From Acridotheres tristis (Eukaryota; Chordata; Aves; Passeriformes; Sturnidae), in assembly GCA_037013685.1 (NCBI GenBank), contig CM072886.1:26171080-26235079 (forward strand): 64,000 nt of DNA, written 5' to 3'. Below the pieces are notes generated by a model that was given only the letters and a program-made list of their open reading frames with translations, ran no database searches and was not told the origin of the DNA. Below are positions 12,512 to 25,804 of this stretch, piece by piece (position 1 is the first letter of the stretch; every line of letters starts with the position of its first letter). The position numbers and the translations under genes were made by a program.

Positions 12512-14129
12512 TAGAACTAGAGAAGAGTGTTTTCCTATGTGAAATTTACCTTTGTGCAAAAATTTAACTTGCATTTCCAAGTCATATTCATTGTAAAGTG
12601 AAAATATTTTACTTGTGTCAATCTAAGGAAAAGCTGTACTATTGTGTTTATCTCCCACAGATTATCAGTTTACATTACTGAGTAAAAAAGTAAAAGATAT
12701 GGTCAAGACATTGCGAGGTATTACAACACTGAGACATGATACATAATAGATCTGAGTTGTAAACTTACATTTTATGGTAATCACTTACATAAATGGGAAA
12801 AATATCGGGCAAAACCCCCTTTAATGCCTATAACTCACCACTGCAACAGCCTTAACGATATTTAGATTCATATTTTGATATCTAGACTCAGGTACAAACA
12901 AAATCTCATTTTCCGACTTGAATAATTTGCTCTGTGAATTCCACAATGGAATTTATAGATGGGATAGACCTGACAAAGAGCAGTAGTAAACAAAAATCTT
13001 CCTTTCTAACAACTGATCTCAGAAACATTCACAGAATTCTATCAAAAACACTGGCTGTCTTCAGGCTTAGCTGCTCCAGGGGTTCCTAATTAAGGATTAC
13101 TCATTCTACCACTTGACCACATTACACTAGAGAGCTACTTCCATTTTATCTGCTTGTGGGAACAAGATTACTGCTTGAATACATCATCTTTCACAAGATC
13201 GAACTCTGTGTAGTACCAAAGGGAAATTCTGCCATTCTGTTTCAACAGATTTGAAAACTACATGGTTATTAAATTCAAAATCAGGTATTATTCTATATAT
13301 GTGTGCCCTGTACATGATTGGAATTACATTCAAGAAAATAAAAAGAAACTCTCATGACATGAAAGAATAATAAAACCCAATCTGCATGCACGATTATTAA
13401 CCATGTTTCTTTATTAACTGACTTTGAGACAAAGTCAAGAGATTTAGGTACTACCATGCAAGCACAGAAGACACCACTTTTTACTGAATTCCTACCTTCA
13501 AAGACAGAAATCTTATTTTCTCAGTGTGTAATCTGAATGTATCCTCCAGAGCTGCTAGAAATAGATTCCATTGTGATAGACCTTTGAAATAATTACCCCA
13601 GCCAGAAGTCTTTTGTATTAGCAGGCAATACCTTAAGGTTTCATTTCGTGGTAAGCTCTAAATTGATCTCCTGTGACACTTTCTGAGTAAGTGGTAGGAG
13701 CTACTAGCTTAAGATTTACTCCATAACTTTTTAAGTATACCATGACCTCCTTTCATACTGCAAGGAAGTTAATGACCTGAACATTTCACTTCTGCAATGT
13801 CCTTCCTCGGCAATGGCACAATCTGCTGAGCCAATAGTGCTTTAACAAATAGAAGTTTGCACTCAGAAACAACAAAGGAGAAAAACCTTCCTGGAATTCA
13901 AGGTTGACCAGTAGTTCAAAGCAATTCAATTACTGTAACACAGTAAATAGGAATTGCATTTATTTTCCTATTGAATGTATTTAATGCACCTAAAAACCCC
14001 CTATCCTGGCTATATTTAACAGAGTCACACATATACAATTCCATTAAAACCACAAAATTCTCTGTGAAGACAGGGGACAGCAAAGCTGCATTCGGATGTG
14101 AAAATTATTTGCTGTTTATTGGAAATGGT

Positions 14130-14560
14130 GCAAAAATATCTGGATCATTGGGTTCAAAGGGTCAGTGGTTTAGAAGTCTAACCAGCAGCTGGTTAAGACT
14201 GTTTCACCTCAGTGGTTAATTCCAGGCACAGTTCTGCTTAGTCTCTTTAACAACCTGTATAAAAGCATGCTCAGCAAGTTTGAGGACAATGGCAGTTTGA
14301 GTTGTCAGTACCTATTGGAAGGACTGCCATTCAAAGGACCTTGATAACCTGAGGAATTGGGCTGGCACTGAACTTTAACAGTGCAAATGCAAAGTCTTGC
14401 ATCTCTCATGCTCCCATTGCTCTCTGTAACGACCTTAATTTGAGAATATCAAAAAGAAATAGTCAAAATGTTCTCACAGGTATGCAGTGAAAGGATAAGG
14501 GGTCACACACACGAATTGCATCAGGGAGCAAGTTCCAGAAGAGGCTGTAAGATCTCCACA
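14130..14560 (+). mobile_element. degraded CR1 LINE fragment, sense
   Basis: Old copy recognisable from ggatcattgggttcaaaggg, gcatgctcagcaagtttgag, gccattcaaaggaccttgat and a following segment like the CR1 part upstream of the 3' end. Many substitutions and small indels make its borders approximate. It ends less than 200 bp from exon I, in the intron on its 3' side. Confidence 0.7.
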
Positions 14561-14739
14561 CTGGCAGACTCCAAACATACTGAGACATGACCCTGAGCAC
14601 TTTCAGTATTTTCCTTTGCTGATGCACATAAAGATGGATTAAATTAATGTTAGGTTACAAAGACTAAGTATAAGGCATTTCCCACACCAGTGCATCTGTA
14701 GATTTCTGAGGAATAAATGACAAAAACAAAGGTTCTAAC

Positions 14740-14843
14740 CTCTTGCTTGTAGCCCAGGTCCACAAGTCTCCTGTGCTCCCGGACTGTCTTGGCGCACGTA
14801 CCATGGTACCAGCTGGCACCTGCGCCATTTGTGTGTCTTCCAC
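14740..14843 (-). CDS. THSD7A: THSD7A exon I: TSP1-like module start (WKTHKWRRC)
   Basis: This 104-nt exon (phase 2 to phase 1, 34 whole residues) has the acceptor catttcag. It completes an Arg codon and encodes WKTHKWRRCQLVPW, then YVRQDSPGAQETCGPGLQAR. The WxxxxW-xxC start and the CGPGxQ strand are the same pattern as in exons B, D and F, marking the non-canonical module type that alternates with classical TSP1 repeats. The donor is GTTAGA, which departs from the GTRAGT consensus at position +3. The frame nevertheless requires it and joins cleanly to exon J. Confidence 0.94.
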
Positions 14844-16746
14844 CTGAAATGAGAGGGGAAGCAATCCATCTAAACCTTGTAGTCATCAAACCTCATGCAG
14901 CACAAGTGCTACATAGTGTTATAAACCACCATAAGCTGTTGCTTATTTTTTCTAACTGGTTACAGGCAATTCACAAAAGAACCAGTAACAGTACCAAAAA
15001 CTTATCCCTATTCTGTCAACCTTTTTTCTTCTTTTAGGATGAGGCCACTAAGTACACATAGAAGAAAGTAGGAAGCAAAGGTAGAAAGAAAAAAGGAGAA
15101 ATAAGAAACAGAAAGCAAAGGTAGCTGCAAGAAAGTATTGGGACAGTGGGCTTGAGTGTTTGCAAGGGTGCCTCAGGAAACCCCTGGGATCTTGGGTTGC
15201 TGAGTGCCAACACCTTACAAATGTGTAACCAGCCAAGAAAACCAACACAAAGAGTTCACTATATCAAAAATAAAACACAAGCAAAAGGAACTTGCAAAAA
15301 ACCATCAATAAGAAATGCAATATTGCACTGCTTAAATTATTCTATCGTGAATATAAACTGCTATGAAATTTTTACAAAGTTCCCTGCTAGTGCTGCAGAA
15401 TACCCCAGCCCTTAAATATAACAAATCCAGGCAAGTCTGTTTGTTGTCACAACTCAAAAATAATCCACAGCTGTCCACAGTTCCAGCCATCAGCAGTTTG
15501 CAAGTTTCAAACTATCTCAATGGTTTTCCACCTCGAGTTTCATTGCAACCTGCCTCTATGGGACAGCAACTAACTAAGGCATGAGCCAGCTGAGTAGTGT
15601 GAGTCCATCTGTCACAGCATGTGTGCAGGTCAGAAAGATGCTAAAGGAAATATATGGAACATGTGTTTAGTATTAGTTCATGTCATGAAATATAAATGAC
15701 CTCATCTACCACTCTCTAGCAACTCTTTTTTCTTATGCTCAGCACACTATCATGCAGATCAGATATTGAAGTTACTAAAGAGATGAGGAGCAGCCAGCAT
15801 TTTAAAAGATAAAACTCTGACTCTCATTTTGATTATAAAAAGTTCTTGAGCTCTATTCTGCTGGTGTTTAGAGTACTGATTTTGGTAGGTTCCCAATGCT
15901 CTTTTCAATATTTTCATATCTTTTAGTTGCATAGAGTGTGATCTCCTAACGAATTGGCAATGATAATTCTTATTCTTTAATTCTAATTAAAGCAATTTCT
16001 TTTTATTAAACTAAGCTTGAATTCTATTTGTATCTCTGCAACAGATAGTAGTTTCATGGGAATTATTACTCATTTAAAAAAAAAATCTTTTTATCACTTT
16101 GTCAAGTAAATCTAATAGCATCAGAATTTTTTAAACTTTGTCTCCATCAAGAACTAATCTTGTACATCTAGACCTTCCCACACACTCAGATAGATATTAC
16201 AGAACTACCCAAACATTTTCTTAAGGAAAAATTATTCCACCTTCTGGAATAGTCCTCAATATTCTGTGAAGATCAGGGCAATGCAGAGGACACAGGGCAT
16301 GTGGGGGATATCTTCAGCTCTGGGCTGTCTCAGGGCTTACAGAGGTAGAAAAATGAAGGCTATGGTAGTTGAACAGTGTGGCACCAGAAATCAGAACTCC
16401 TAAATATATAAGCTATCAGTTCAGCACTCTGGGTATTTTAGAAGATCTGTTTTATATGATTAGAATGTCAAAACAGTTTCTAGGAAAAATTAGTCTGGAA
16501 AGCAATTCTTAGTTGTTGCAATGTTCTTTCAAAGCAGCTGGAATAAAATGAACCAGTGATTCCCTATGGGCGGAACTGAGTCTACATATCTGTTGTGAAG
16601 CTTTGATTCAGATGTGTATCCTATTTTTCTAAACAGTACATGTTAGAAAAACAACTCTTGCTAAGAAATGGAATTCAGCAAGCTCTAGAGGTAGTACAAG
16701 TTTAAAAATCATGTCTGAGCTGTTTCTGGTTGATTGTCTCACATAC
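14844..16746 (-). other. THSD7A: intron H-I (1,903 bp)
   Basis: AT-rich intron with a purine-rich stretch near 15060-15130. No repeat family, RNA or other gene was recognised. Confidence 0.75.
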
Positions 16747-16879
16747 CTGTAGTTGTGACAGACAGGAGAAGCTTCACATTCCCTTTCCTCAAACAAGGAG
16801 TCTGGGCACTCGCGGCCCCCATTGGCAGGGAGCTGGATGATGACTCGGTGACGGGACTGCTTCCTTACTGTGACACCCC
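16747..16879 (-). CDS. THSD7A: THSD7A exon H: basic TSP1 strand (VRKQSRHRVIIQLP)
   Basis: This 133-nt exon (phase 1 to phase 2) encodes 43 residues plus split codons. The acceptor is ctttgcag and the donor GTATGT. After the split Gly, the peptide reads GVTVRKQSRHRVIIQLP, the Arg-rich middle strand that stacks with the tryptophans of a TSP1 repeat. ANGGRECPDSLFEERECEAS and PVCHNYR close the module. The strand RKQSRHRVIIQLPANGGR is identical to the human sequence as I recall it, while the first three residues and the C-terminal part differ. There are no sequons. Confidence 0.95.
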
Positions 16880-19057
16880 CTGCAAAGAGTAGAATAGCTG
16901 GTTTCTACTGCTGCTACTTAGGCCTGAAAGTAATTAGGGTGAAAACAAGGTTTTTGAACCAATTGCCATAATATTGACATGCTATTTTGCCCATAAGCAG
17001 AAAAATTAAACCTAACAGAAAAACACTTCAATTTCAGCTCAAGGCCAGAAAGTAGAACTAAACAGAAAGCAATACCAGCAATACTGAACAAATGAACAGA
17101 CAGCTGAAATGAATAAACAGCTCAAGAGAACAAAAATTAAACCAGCTTGGTTTGCTGCAACACTTTACAATTCGAAGGTGTAAGCTTGCCCTAATTATTT
17201 GCATGTAAAACCAGGAAAAGAAATTCCACTCTAAAATTCCTTTACAGTTTGCAGTTTTTAATTATTATGGTCATCCATTATTAATGATAAACAGTAAATA
17301 GTTCCTGCAGGAATTTTGATTTCAGTCATCTTCAGGTATCAGCTCTTCAGGCAGAAAATTAAGAGAAAAGCTATAAATCTGTATTAGTTTCACAGCAATG
17401 CCTATGTTAGGTAAGAATCTTGGAGGCTTTTTATTTTTTTTCACAGAGAGCAGTAGAGCAGACATTTGGCTGACTGGGCTGATATCAGCCTTGGGTGGGT
17501 TATTACAGCAGCAGCAGCTTGTCTGATCACAGAAGCGTGCTGGACCACGGCCAAGCAATTGTAATTAGGAGTGAGCAGTAGGAGAATCCCGGCGGTGGCT
17601 CTCCACCACCTGGCCACTCCAGCACCGAGGAAACCCTTCACTCCCGAGTCAAACAGCTCCAGGAGATGCCAGGAGCTGGCACAAGGGGCAAGACAGACGT
17701 GCAGCCCAGCAAAGCTACTGACCTGCTTGCTGGCACAAATGGGAAACCCCATGAAATAAAAATTGTGTTTGTAGTATAGAGTTTGACTCACTGAATAGAC
17801 AAAACACCTGTAGTTCATAAATATATTGTTTCATAGAAGCCTGCACAATAATTTGTGGTCAATATTCATGAAGATATATACCCATTGCACCAAGAACTTT
17901 CTTAAAACCCACAGAAATGGGAACAGAAAAGGATGGCATTTTCACCCAGTATGATCTCCTCCAACAAAAATATTTCAGAAAGAACAATTAATACTGCTGT
18001 AAAATAACACATATGTAATAACGGATATCTATTTCATAGGTTCAAATTTAATGGATTCAATTCCCTGCTCTTTTTCAAATGTTATGAATTCAGTCTTTCT
18101 AACCCCTTTTTTCATTTGTTAGAATGCACTAAACACTGACAGGAATTACTGCAAAAATGCCTTTATGCTTGTGTCCTCTACCAAGCATAAAGAATTGGCC
18201 ATGACATCCCAAATCTGTATGTTTGATGTAACTGTATCTTTTACATTCTGACAATGTGGTAGCTGTGCATAATCACCATGTCCCACACAGGGATTAGCAC
18301 CCTGTGGAAGAGGGAGTATTGCAGAGTCTGTCTGTAACAGTACATATTAGAAAAACGCATAATGTTAAGCTTAAGAAGACAAAAAAAGCATGAATTGTGG
18401 CTAATACTAAGCCTGTCATCACGCAATCACTTCATGTGTGATTTCATTGTAATAAAAATTCAGGGGAGACCTGAACTCCTAAAGCACTTTTGAAGAGCTT
18501 TGCCAAGTGCATTAAAATGGTGTTGGATTTTATGTTTAAATCAGACCATTCACATCAATGTAAAGTCTGTTGATTTTTATTAACTCTCCTTCAATTTTCC
18601 TTAGAGTAGTAGCAGCCAGACAAAACTATATACAATTGCATATCTACTTAGCCACATACTTATCTTGTATATAAAGACTCAGATTTCTTTCTGATGAGTA
18701 AACAGCATACTTAGGTATTTCCATACCCAAAATCATTGTATAAGTACTGATGTTGAGATGATAAGCTGATGATAAGAGCTATGTGTCTACCCTGTAACTA
18801 GTTATCTCTTTATCAGTGTAGGATGCAAGTGGGAGTTTGTAACATTAGGCAAAATGTGGAAAAAAATACAAACAGATGCATATAGAAAAAGGATAGAAAT
18901 AACTGCTCTTTTCAGCAAAAACTCTATGTCCTCCCTACAGCAGCTGTACCAGGTATTACACATCCTCTCAGAAAGAGATATGCCAAAAGTGACTCCTAGT
19001 CTGACTCCCCATTTTTTATATTCTTAAAATTTATTATCACTCAATGGATAAAATTAC
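16880..19057 (-). other. THSD7A: intron G-H (2,178 bp)
   Basis: AT-rich except for a GC-richer patch at about 17470-17760 that includes several CpG dinucleotides and a 125-residue minus-strand open frame (17441-17818) without a recognisable domain. No repeat was recognised. Confidence 0.7.
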
Positions 19058-19173
19058 CTTCTTGACATGAAGAAGGACACGCTGTCCAGTCACTGAATGG
19101 AGTCACAATACAGTCCTTCCTACAGGGAAGCAGACAAGGTCTCACAGTTTCAGGTCGAAGGCTTTCAGGGCAT
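19058..19173 (-). CDS. THSD7A: THSD7A exon G: TSP1 core with CPSSC
   Basis: This short 116-nt exon (phase 2 to phase 1, 38 whole residues) has the acceptor ttttcttag and the donor GTAATT. It begins CPESLRPETVRPCLLPC, continues with the linker RKDC and the core IVTPFSDWTACPSSCQE. With the Gly codon completed in exon H this gives CPSSCQEG, which fits the TSP1 O-fucosylation consensus C-x-x-S/T-C-x-x-G. This is the only clear match I see in the window. The sequence is close to identical to human THSD7A. Confidence 0.95.
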
Positions 19174-22149
19174 CTAAGAAAAAAATTACAAAGAAGCATT
19201 ATCAAATAAACAATCACTCTGCAATGAAGTAGAGAATTGTGTGAGGTACTGAATGCCTGCAGGCACATGAGGACAGTGCTTGTTGCCCAGAATTCACCAG
19301 GATGGAGCACAGGTATAAAAAATAGTAGCAATTAAATACAGGTCGTGAAAGCAAGCCAAAACTGGTGTATTCTGCACCTCAGGATTTAAATAATTATCAT
19401 GCCTCACTCACTGTGCTAGACTCTATATTTTCAGGATTGTTTTCAAGCTTTCACGTAATTATGAAGAAAAGCCTCATTCAGCTTAGTAAAATATATTTTC
19501 AGGTCTCACCACTTTATCATAAATATAAACTCTGGAAGGAGGCATATTTAAAATAAATAACATTGCTAACCCAGGAACAAATAGGTATAAGCTGGCTGTG
19601 ATTATGAGAGAAACCAGAAAAGGATTTAAAACTGCCAGATCAATGAGACTGAGAAAGACTGTCAGAAAAGGCAGAAAACCTTACTTGTTTTAGGAAGAGG
19701 CTTGATCAGCATATAAAAAGGATTTTTGGACTGCCACATATGGGACTCACTACCCAGGTCATTTTCCCCATTCTGTGGAGATTCTGTCTTTTTTCATCAA
19801 GGAAAAACAACTCTGTGCCACAACACTTGTTTCAGAATAATGCAATAAGTCTTGCAAAAGTACTGAAAATATTTAAAATCATTTCAAAATTACTATTGCT
19901 CTAAAAACATACAGACTATTGACTGTCTGAAGATTATATAAAGATGTAAGAAAAACACATCCATATTTGGGAGCTTTTGGATCATTACAAAAAAACATTA
20001 CTATGACTTGATTTTCCTCTTTTTAGTGCTGGGCAACTGAAGAGAGGTGAGAGAGGCAAGTCTAATGGTAAACTGTCAAGAAAATCTAGTCTCCATGGAC
20101 AGCAGAGAACTCTGCCTGTGCAATGTGGGGAGGACAAAAGTTGATTTGCAGCTCTATAGGAACATATTCTTCAGCAATAATACTTGCTTGTGCACGCTTT
20201 CCACCAGTTGTCTCTGCATTTTCCTGTCAATTCACATATTCTTCTCAGTATATGATCAATTACCATGAACCAGAGCACCAATTCCTTGGCGTCCTCTTAA
20301 AATGGGATCTCCGCCCCTTCTCTTTTTTCCCCTTCCACCAATGTGAAAAAAAATGAAACAATATAGCTATAGCAACACAAATCTCCACCACTTCTCTGTA
20401 AGTTCTCCCTAAAATTTTGTCAACTTGTGCCTTGGTTCTATGTGATTAATAAAATCAAATTCTGTAGGCAAGGGATTATTTAAGTATGATCAGATACACT
20501 TTAAAAAAGCCTCTGCTACCAATCACATATATTGACAATGTTGTCAAAAATTTTCTTTAAGATTAAAATAAAAAATGTTTCTGAAAACCACTGAACGTTG
20601 GCTTGCTAATGGCTTTTCTTGCATTGACTTTTCCCTTTAAAAACAGGAGAAATTGGAAGCATACAAAACAGTCTGAAATATACACATTCACCATTTCACA
20701 GAAAGCTTCATCTTTCATGAGTGCTAAACACTACAATTCCTCTTCAGATACTTAGGCAAGGCAATTAGTTCAATTAGAACACCATTTCTATGCTTTATAT
20801 TGTTTGTGTTTACTATATATGCCTTAAAGCAAAGTATTGATTTTTTTGCAGTCCTTACTCAAGGTCAAATTAAACAGAAAAGATACAGGCTGGAGTCTGT
20901 AACTTGTGAGGCAGATAAGGCCAATAATATTGATTGTATCATACCACAGTAATCCTTTTTATTAAGGAGAGTTTAAAACAAGGTTCCTATTTACATTTTC
21001 ATGTTAAATGTCTGGGTCTTTAAAAATTATTGAGTGATTTTGATGTGACAATTTGAAGGAACAACCAAGACCTTTTTTCATTTCACGTGATTCATTTATG
21101 AAAGAATAAAACAGTCCTCCTCCCAGAATTTAATATCAAATCAAAAGTACAGTAATTTACAGTAGATTTAAAAAGGATGATAAATCATTAGAGGTTTGTG
21201 GGGGTTTTTCTGTAAATGTACCAAACAAAAGATAATTATATCATGACTAAATAGAACAGCAACTTAATACAGATACACAGCAATTTAGATTACTGAAAGT
21301 GCAGACATTACTCCCCACATTTCCATTTAAAGTAAATTAGGCTTAAATCTGCTGCAAAATAAAACAACAAATGGCAAGCATCAAACAAATATTTAGTGTG
21401 AAAATAGCTGCCTCATGAACTTTCTAAACGACCTCTGCTATCAGTTCTTAGAGTTTTGAATCTGTTCTGAGTGGGATATATTTACAGATTACCAATCGCT
21501 AGAAAGATATTACCAAATGCATTTTACTAGCAGCTAATCTGTATTTAACCCTGGTCACACATTAAACTGTAAAACCAAATCATTGGACCAAAGGAATAAC
21601 TTAAAAAAACACATAAATGGTGAAAAAAAAATCCCAGTTTGTCAAGCTAATGTTCAAACTAACGTTTCAAATTAATGTCATGTCAGTTTCTATTCTGCTA
21701 CACGTCCTTGGTCTGGTTCTGAGAAGTGCTTTACTGTATTTAGGTTAATATCACCATTTTTGAATGGAACTGCACTAATCCATACAGTGCACTGCTTGTT
21801 TGGAGGCAACACAAGGATCTTAGAAATGCTGCTGCTCTGCATGTCACACACACACTCCAAGAATTTTATTGTGACTCAACCTGATGAAGTGGCAAGGAGC
21901 CAACTGGATTTAGTCAGCTGTCACCAGAATCACCACTGTAAATACCACCCATTAAAATCCATAGTGACAAAGGTATTATCTAGTCTTCCTGTTGGGCCAG
22001 TTTTGTATTTTTTGAAGATGAAATGTTCCCTCATGAGAACACAAAGAAGAGAGTCTTTTTGCATTTGAAAGCAGTCATTGGCCATAAAAATATAAAGCAG
22101 TAAAATCCAAACATAATTACAGCCTGAGCATATTTTTAAAGATCTTTAC
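19174..22149 (-). other. THSD7A: intron F-G (2,976 bp)
   Basis: AT-rich intron with scattered short homopolymer runs. I recognise no repeat family, RNA or other gene. Open frames at 20047-20356 and 21760-22068 have no known domain. Confidence 0.75.
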
Positions 22150-22384
22150 TTTTTTGGGCCCACTTGTCCCACGTTGACTCTCACACAGATGACCTTTCTT
22201 GTCTGCATCCCCATGGAACAGGTGGCCTCCCCGTTCCAGCTGGCAGAGGAGTTGAAAGCAGAGACAGACGTGTCCTCTATGCACTGTCCCCACGGGCCAG
22301 TCTGCCAATGATACACAGTGCAAGAGTGCTCGTTACAGCTGCGTGTCTCCTGCAGGGCACTGCTATTCGGGCACTGTGCTCCTC
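22150..22384 (-). CDS. THSD7A: THSD7A exon F: TSP1-like module with HWQTGPWGQC
   Basis: This 235-nt exon (phase 1 to phase 2) encodes 77 residues plus split codons. The acceptor is ttgttccag and the donor GTAAAG. CPNSSALQETRSCNEHSC closes the preceding TSP1 module with a conserved NSS sequon. YHWQTGPWGQCIEDTS starts the next. A second NSS sequon follows in the loop SAFNSSASWNGEATC. The strand GMQTRKVICVRVNVGQVGPKK ends the exon. The variable glycosylated loop differs from human (SSFNTTTT there, from memory), while the framework is nearly identical. The antisense open frame at 22164-22451 is a shadow. Confidence 0.95.
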
Positions 22385-22428
22385 CTGGAACAATAAAAGA
22401 GGGAAAAAGATCATTCGCTGCAACGAGA

Positions 22429-22444
22429 TTTTTTTTTTTTTTTT
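22429..22444. repeat. T homopolymer (16) close to the exon F acceptor
   Basis: On the gene strand this is a run of 16 A lying 44-59 bases upstream of exon F, just beyond the usual branch-point zone. Confidence 0.85.
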
Positions 22445-23965
22445 AATTTGAAAAAACACATGCCACAAACCCACTTTGAAATTTTCTTAGTTATATATTA
22501 TCAGTTTGATTACATGAAAGAAATGCTGTTCCTTTTTCCTCCTCTTCATATGCCCAATATTGACTTTGACAAATTTCAGCCAATAAGCCACAGAGAACAA
22601 ACTGTTCATGGACCGTAAGTCAGTACCAAAAGGATAAAAAATAATCATAACTTCTATAACACACTAATGTGCTTGGAGTAATCTACAGCCTTATTTCAGG
22701 GTTCTCTAGAAGAGACTGCAAGAGATGACATAAGGACATATGAAGTCTCTAGGCAGACGAAATGGTTAATTATTGTAGTTATACATGTGTAAAGACCACT
22801 GTTTTTGTCTAATTCACAGATCAATTAAAAAGATTTTTGGAGCTCTTGTCTAGCTCCCAGTGGATATTTATTCACGTTATGTAAACCAGAGAATGGCACA
22901 GCTGGCAATTTCAGGTCCATATTGAGACAACAAAGCCCTATTGCAGGTTAAAATTAAAATGCAATCAAGTGCCAATGATTGTGAAGAACAGCTCAGATGA
23001 TGCTATCTTTGTTGTGTTTGGTTTCAGACAGTATGTTTGGTTTATTATATCAAAGCACTTCAAACCTACTTTGGCCTCCCAGTCCTGCAGGAGAAATGAA
23101 GAAGTCTTTCCTAGCAGAGTTGATCCCAGGCTACTTGATGTGCAGCCCTGTGAGCAGACATCATCTCTGGTATTCTTAGACACACAGAACCTAGGTTTGA
23201 GATTCTGACCTACAAGGAACAATGGCACTCCTACTTCCGATGGAAAGGCAGCAAAAAATCTAAGCAACATTTTAGCCTCTCCTAAATGACAAGAAAAGTA
23301 AGTGACAATTGAAAGAGAAGCTTTTTATTAGTTAATGCAGATTATCCATACAAATTTTTTCTAAAGACAAAAATGCATGCTCACACCACATGCACATTGT
23401 AGAGTATATTATTTTTCATCTCTAAGCACTGAACTTCAGGTAGACTGCTCTACAGGTATGCAGGAGGGAAGGGGTTTTAAACACTCATTGTTGAAATTAA
23501 ACAAAGTAAACATAATCAAAGAAACAATGGATACTTCAAACACTCCAACACAAGAAAATCAAGTAACCAGCATAAAAAAACTTTATACCCTAAGTTGTTC
23601 TGCATGATCTAGATCTGCAGAAAACATGAGAAAAGGTTCATTCTAGTGAAAACACAAGGTAAAATCATAATTCTCAATTCATTTCTCTAGGAATATTTTT
23701 GATTTCGGGCTTTTTTTAAAAAAATATTGATTTAACCAAGCAACAGGAAATATATTAGTTGAGATGTCATGCAACAGACTAGCTAATCTTAAATTTTGCA
23801 AAAGGGGATTAGAAAAACCTACAGATATGTGAATCTAATTAAAGAATAACTTGATTTTTTTTTGTTCAAAATGGATGCAACTCAAGTCTATCAGATTTGC
23901 TTAAAATATATGACAATGTGCAGAGCATAAAAACAAAATGCCAGATGCATTTTCTTTTTTAAGAA

Positions 23966-24010
23966 AATAAAGGAAATTTTAAGGAATAAAGGAAAATTTT
24001 AAGGAAATAA
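23966..24010. repeat. A-rich tandem repeat (19-20 bp unit, about 2.3 copies)
   Basis: The unit aataaaggaaattttaagg is followed by the same unit with one extra A, then a partial third copy. Confidence 0.75.
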
Positions 24011-25779
24011 AAAAACAAAAGGTAAAATAAAATTATGGCTATCTAATCATCATCCTTCAAGAAAAAAATCAGCCAACACCAGCAGATATGAATATAAGCA
24101 AGTGAATTACAAGAGTGTATTTTGAAGAGGAAAAAAACTAGAGAAGTCACTTTAGTGACTCACAAATAGTTTGTCGTGGAAGACAAAATTGCTCCATGTG
24201 AGGAGTCTAGACATGTTCCTCCATTAAAAGGTTTAAATAAAGAAAATTTAAGAGATATAGGGAAGGTTGATAAATTAAGTATTTCCATCTGATGTTAGCT
24301 TAAGAAAAAACACAAGGGAAATATATAATGAAATTCAAAAATTAAAGGGGGTGTGTGTGGGAAAAAATATTTCCCCAGAATTGAACGCCACAGGCACCAA
24401 TTCCTAAGACATTTGAGAATAAAGTGACAACTTAGGTTCAGTTTTGACAGCTATGCAAGAATATATATTCAGGGGAAAAAAGAGATTGACATTGACTTGT
24501 AAATGAAAAACATTGGGGCATGAATGTCTGCAGCTCAGTGGGAATCCAGTTCTGTTCAGATTAAACCAGGAGTTTAAAAAACCATGCAAAGACTGGACAA
24601 AATGTGGAAATACTACTACTAAAATAAAAATCAATGTGCCATTCTCTCCAGGAAAACAGCATTCTCTTGTGTTTCCTCAAATTTAACTAGGTACAGAAAA
24701 TGCAGAGTGGGTTGGAAAACTGGCAGTTAGAGATGCCCTTTACAACATCTGTGTAGGGGTAACAACTTTATGAGCATATCCCCAGTAGACGACAGGTTTG
24801 ACAGGAACATAAAAGCTAATGAGTATCACAGAAAAAAATAAAATAGACATTTGAATTCATCAGAATATAGGAAAACAGGACATACAATAATCAACACATC
24901 CTTTAATAATAAATGAACAGACAACAGTTGGCAGTACCAAAAATAATAATTTTAAGGATACAAAAACCTCAGACTGAAGCATTTAGCTTTGGGTTTGGAT
25001 TTTTAAGCAAAGTAGACTTGGAAGTGAAAGACTAGCCTTGCAGACGGAATTGCATATTGCTCATAAAATAGCTGACAGAATTGTCATACACTTAGATCTA
25101 TTTTCTGCCTGATTTGGAGGTGCTAATGGGTAAGACACCTTGCTCTAGGATATTCAATGACTGGATTTTATAAATCTTTTTTTTTGTGACACTGACTTGA
25201 TAACTTTCAAATTTCAAAATGTTAAACATTTTAAAAGCATTTAAGATCATTTTAATGAATCATTTTGATATCACTTTTTTTTTGCAAATGCATGTATTTT
25301 TATAAATATATTTCAAAACAGCTGGAGTAATCTTAAAGTTTGAGAAAACAGATGTGACTGAAGAGCCTCTTGTACTCTAGTGAGTGAAATGGGTGTCACT
25401 CATTTCTTTGCTGTAGGCACGAGGTAGGCACTTCTCAGCTGCATATCCTGAAGACAGACACAGTCAGAACAAAGACTGTTCCTGTTCTGCAGGATGTGAT
25501 GCTTCCTCCCCTGGTTTTTATCAGTTACACAAACCAAGCAGACCTGTCCAAAATACACAACAGGTCAAGATGCAGAGTGGACCCACGGTAAATGGGAGGT
25601 CTGTCCTCAAGTCTTTTCCAGGACTAGAATATGAACCCCTGACCCCTCACTGCAATCAGCAATATGAGCAAAAGAAGCACATTAACATACCCTGCCCTGG
25701 CTCACTTTCTCATACAGGTGTCAGGTCACTTAGTAAGTCTTCCTGAAAATTCAGATTGCACAGTTCCAAAACTAAATGG

Positions 25780-25804
25780 TTTTTGTTTTGTTTTGTTTTT
25801 TTTT
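25780..25804. repeat. (TTTTG)n tract
   Basis: Three to four units of TTTTG ending in a T run. Confidence 0.7.

Larger units (their letters stand above)
4421..14739 (-). other. THSD7A: intron I-J (10,319 bp)
   Basis: Intron holding an antisense-oriented CR1 (about 5122-5955), a sense-oriented CR1 3' end (about 6410-6718) and a degraded CR1 (about 14130-14560). Between these it is AT-rich and featureless apart from an 18-base T run at 9316-9333, a G-rich tract at 10416-10432, an exact 17-base tandem duplication at 12478-12511 and a 14-base near-duplication at 11836-11863. Open frames at 9878-10297 have no known domain. Confidence 0.75.

Noticed and set aside
22164..22451. 95-codon plus-strand open frame
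   Set aside because: Antisense shadow of exon F and its flanking T run.
24145..24160. Short palindrome agtcact-tt-agtgact
   Set aside because: A 7-bp arm is expected by chance several times in a window of this size.
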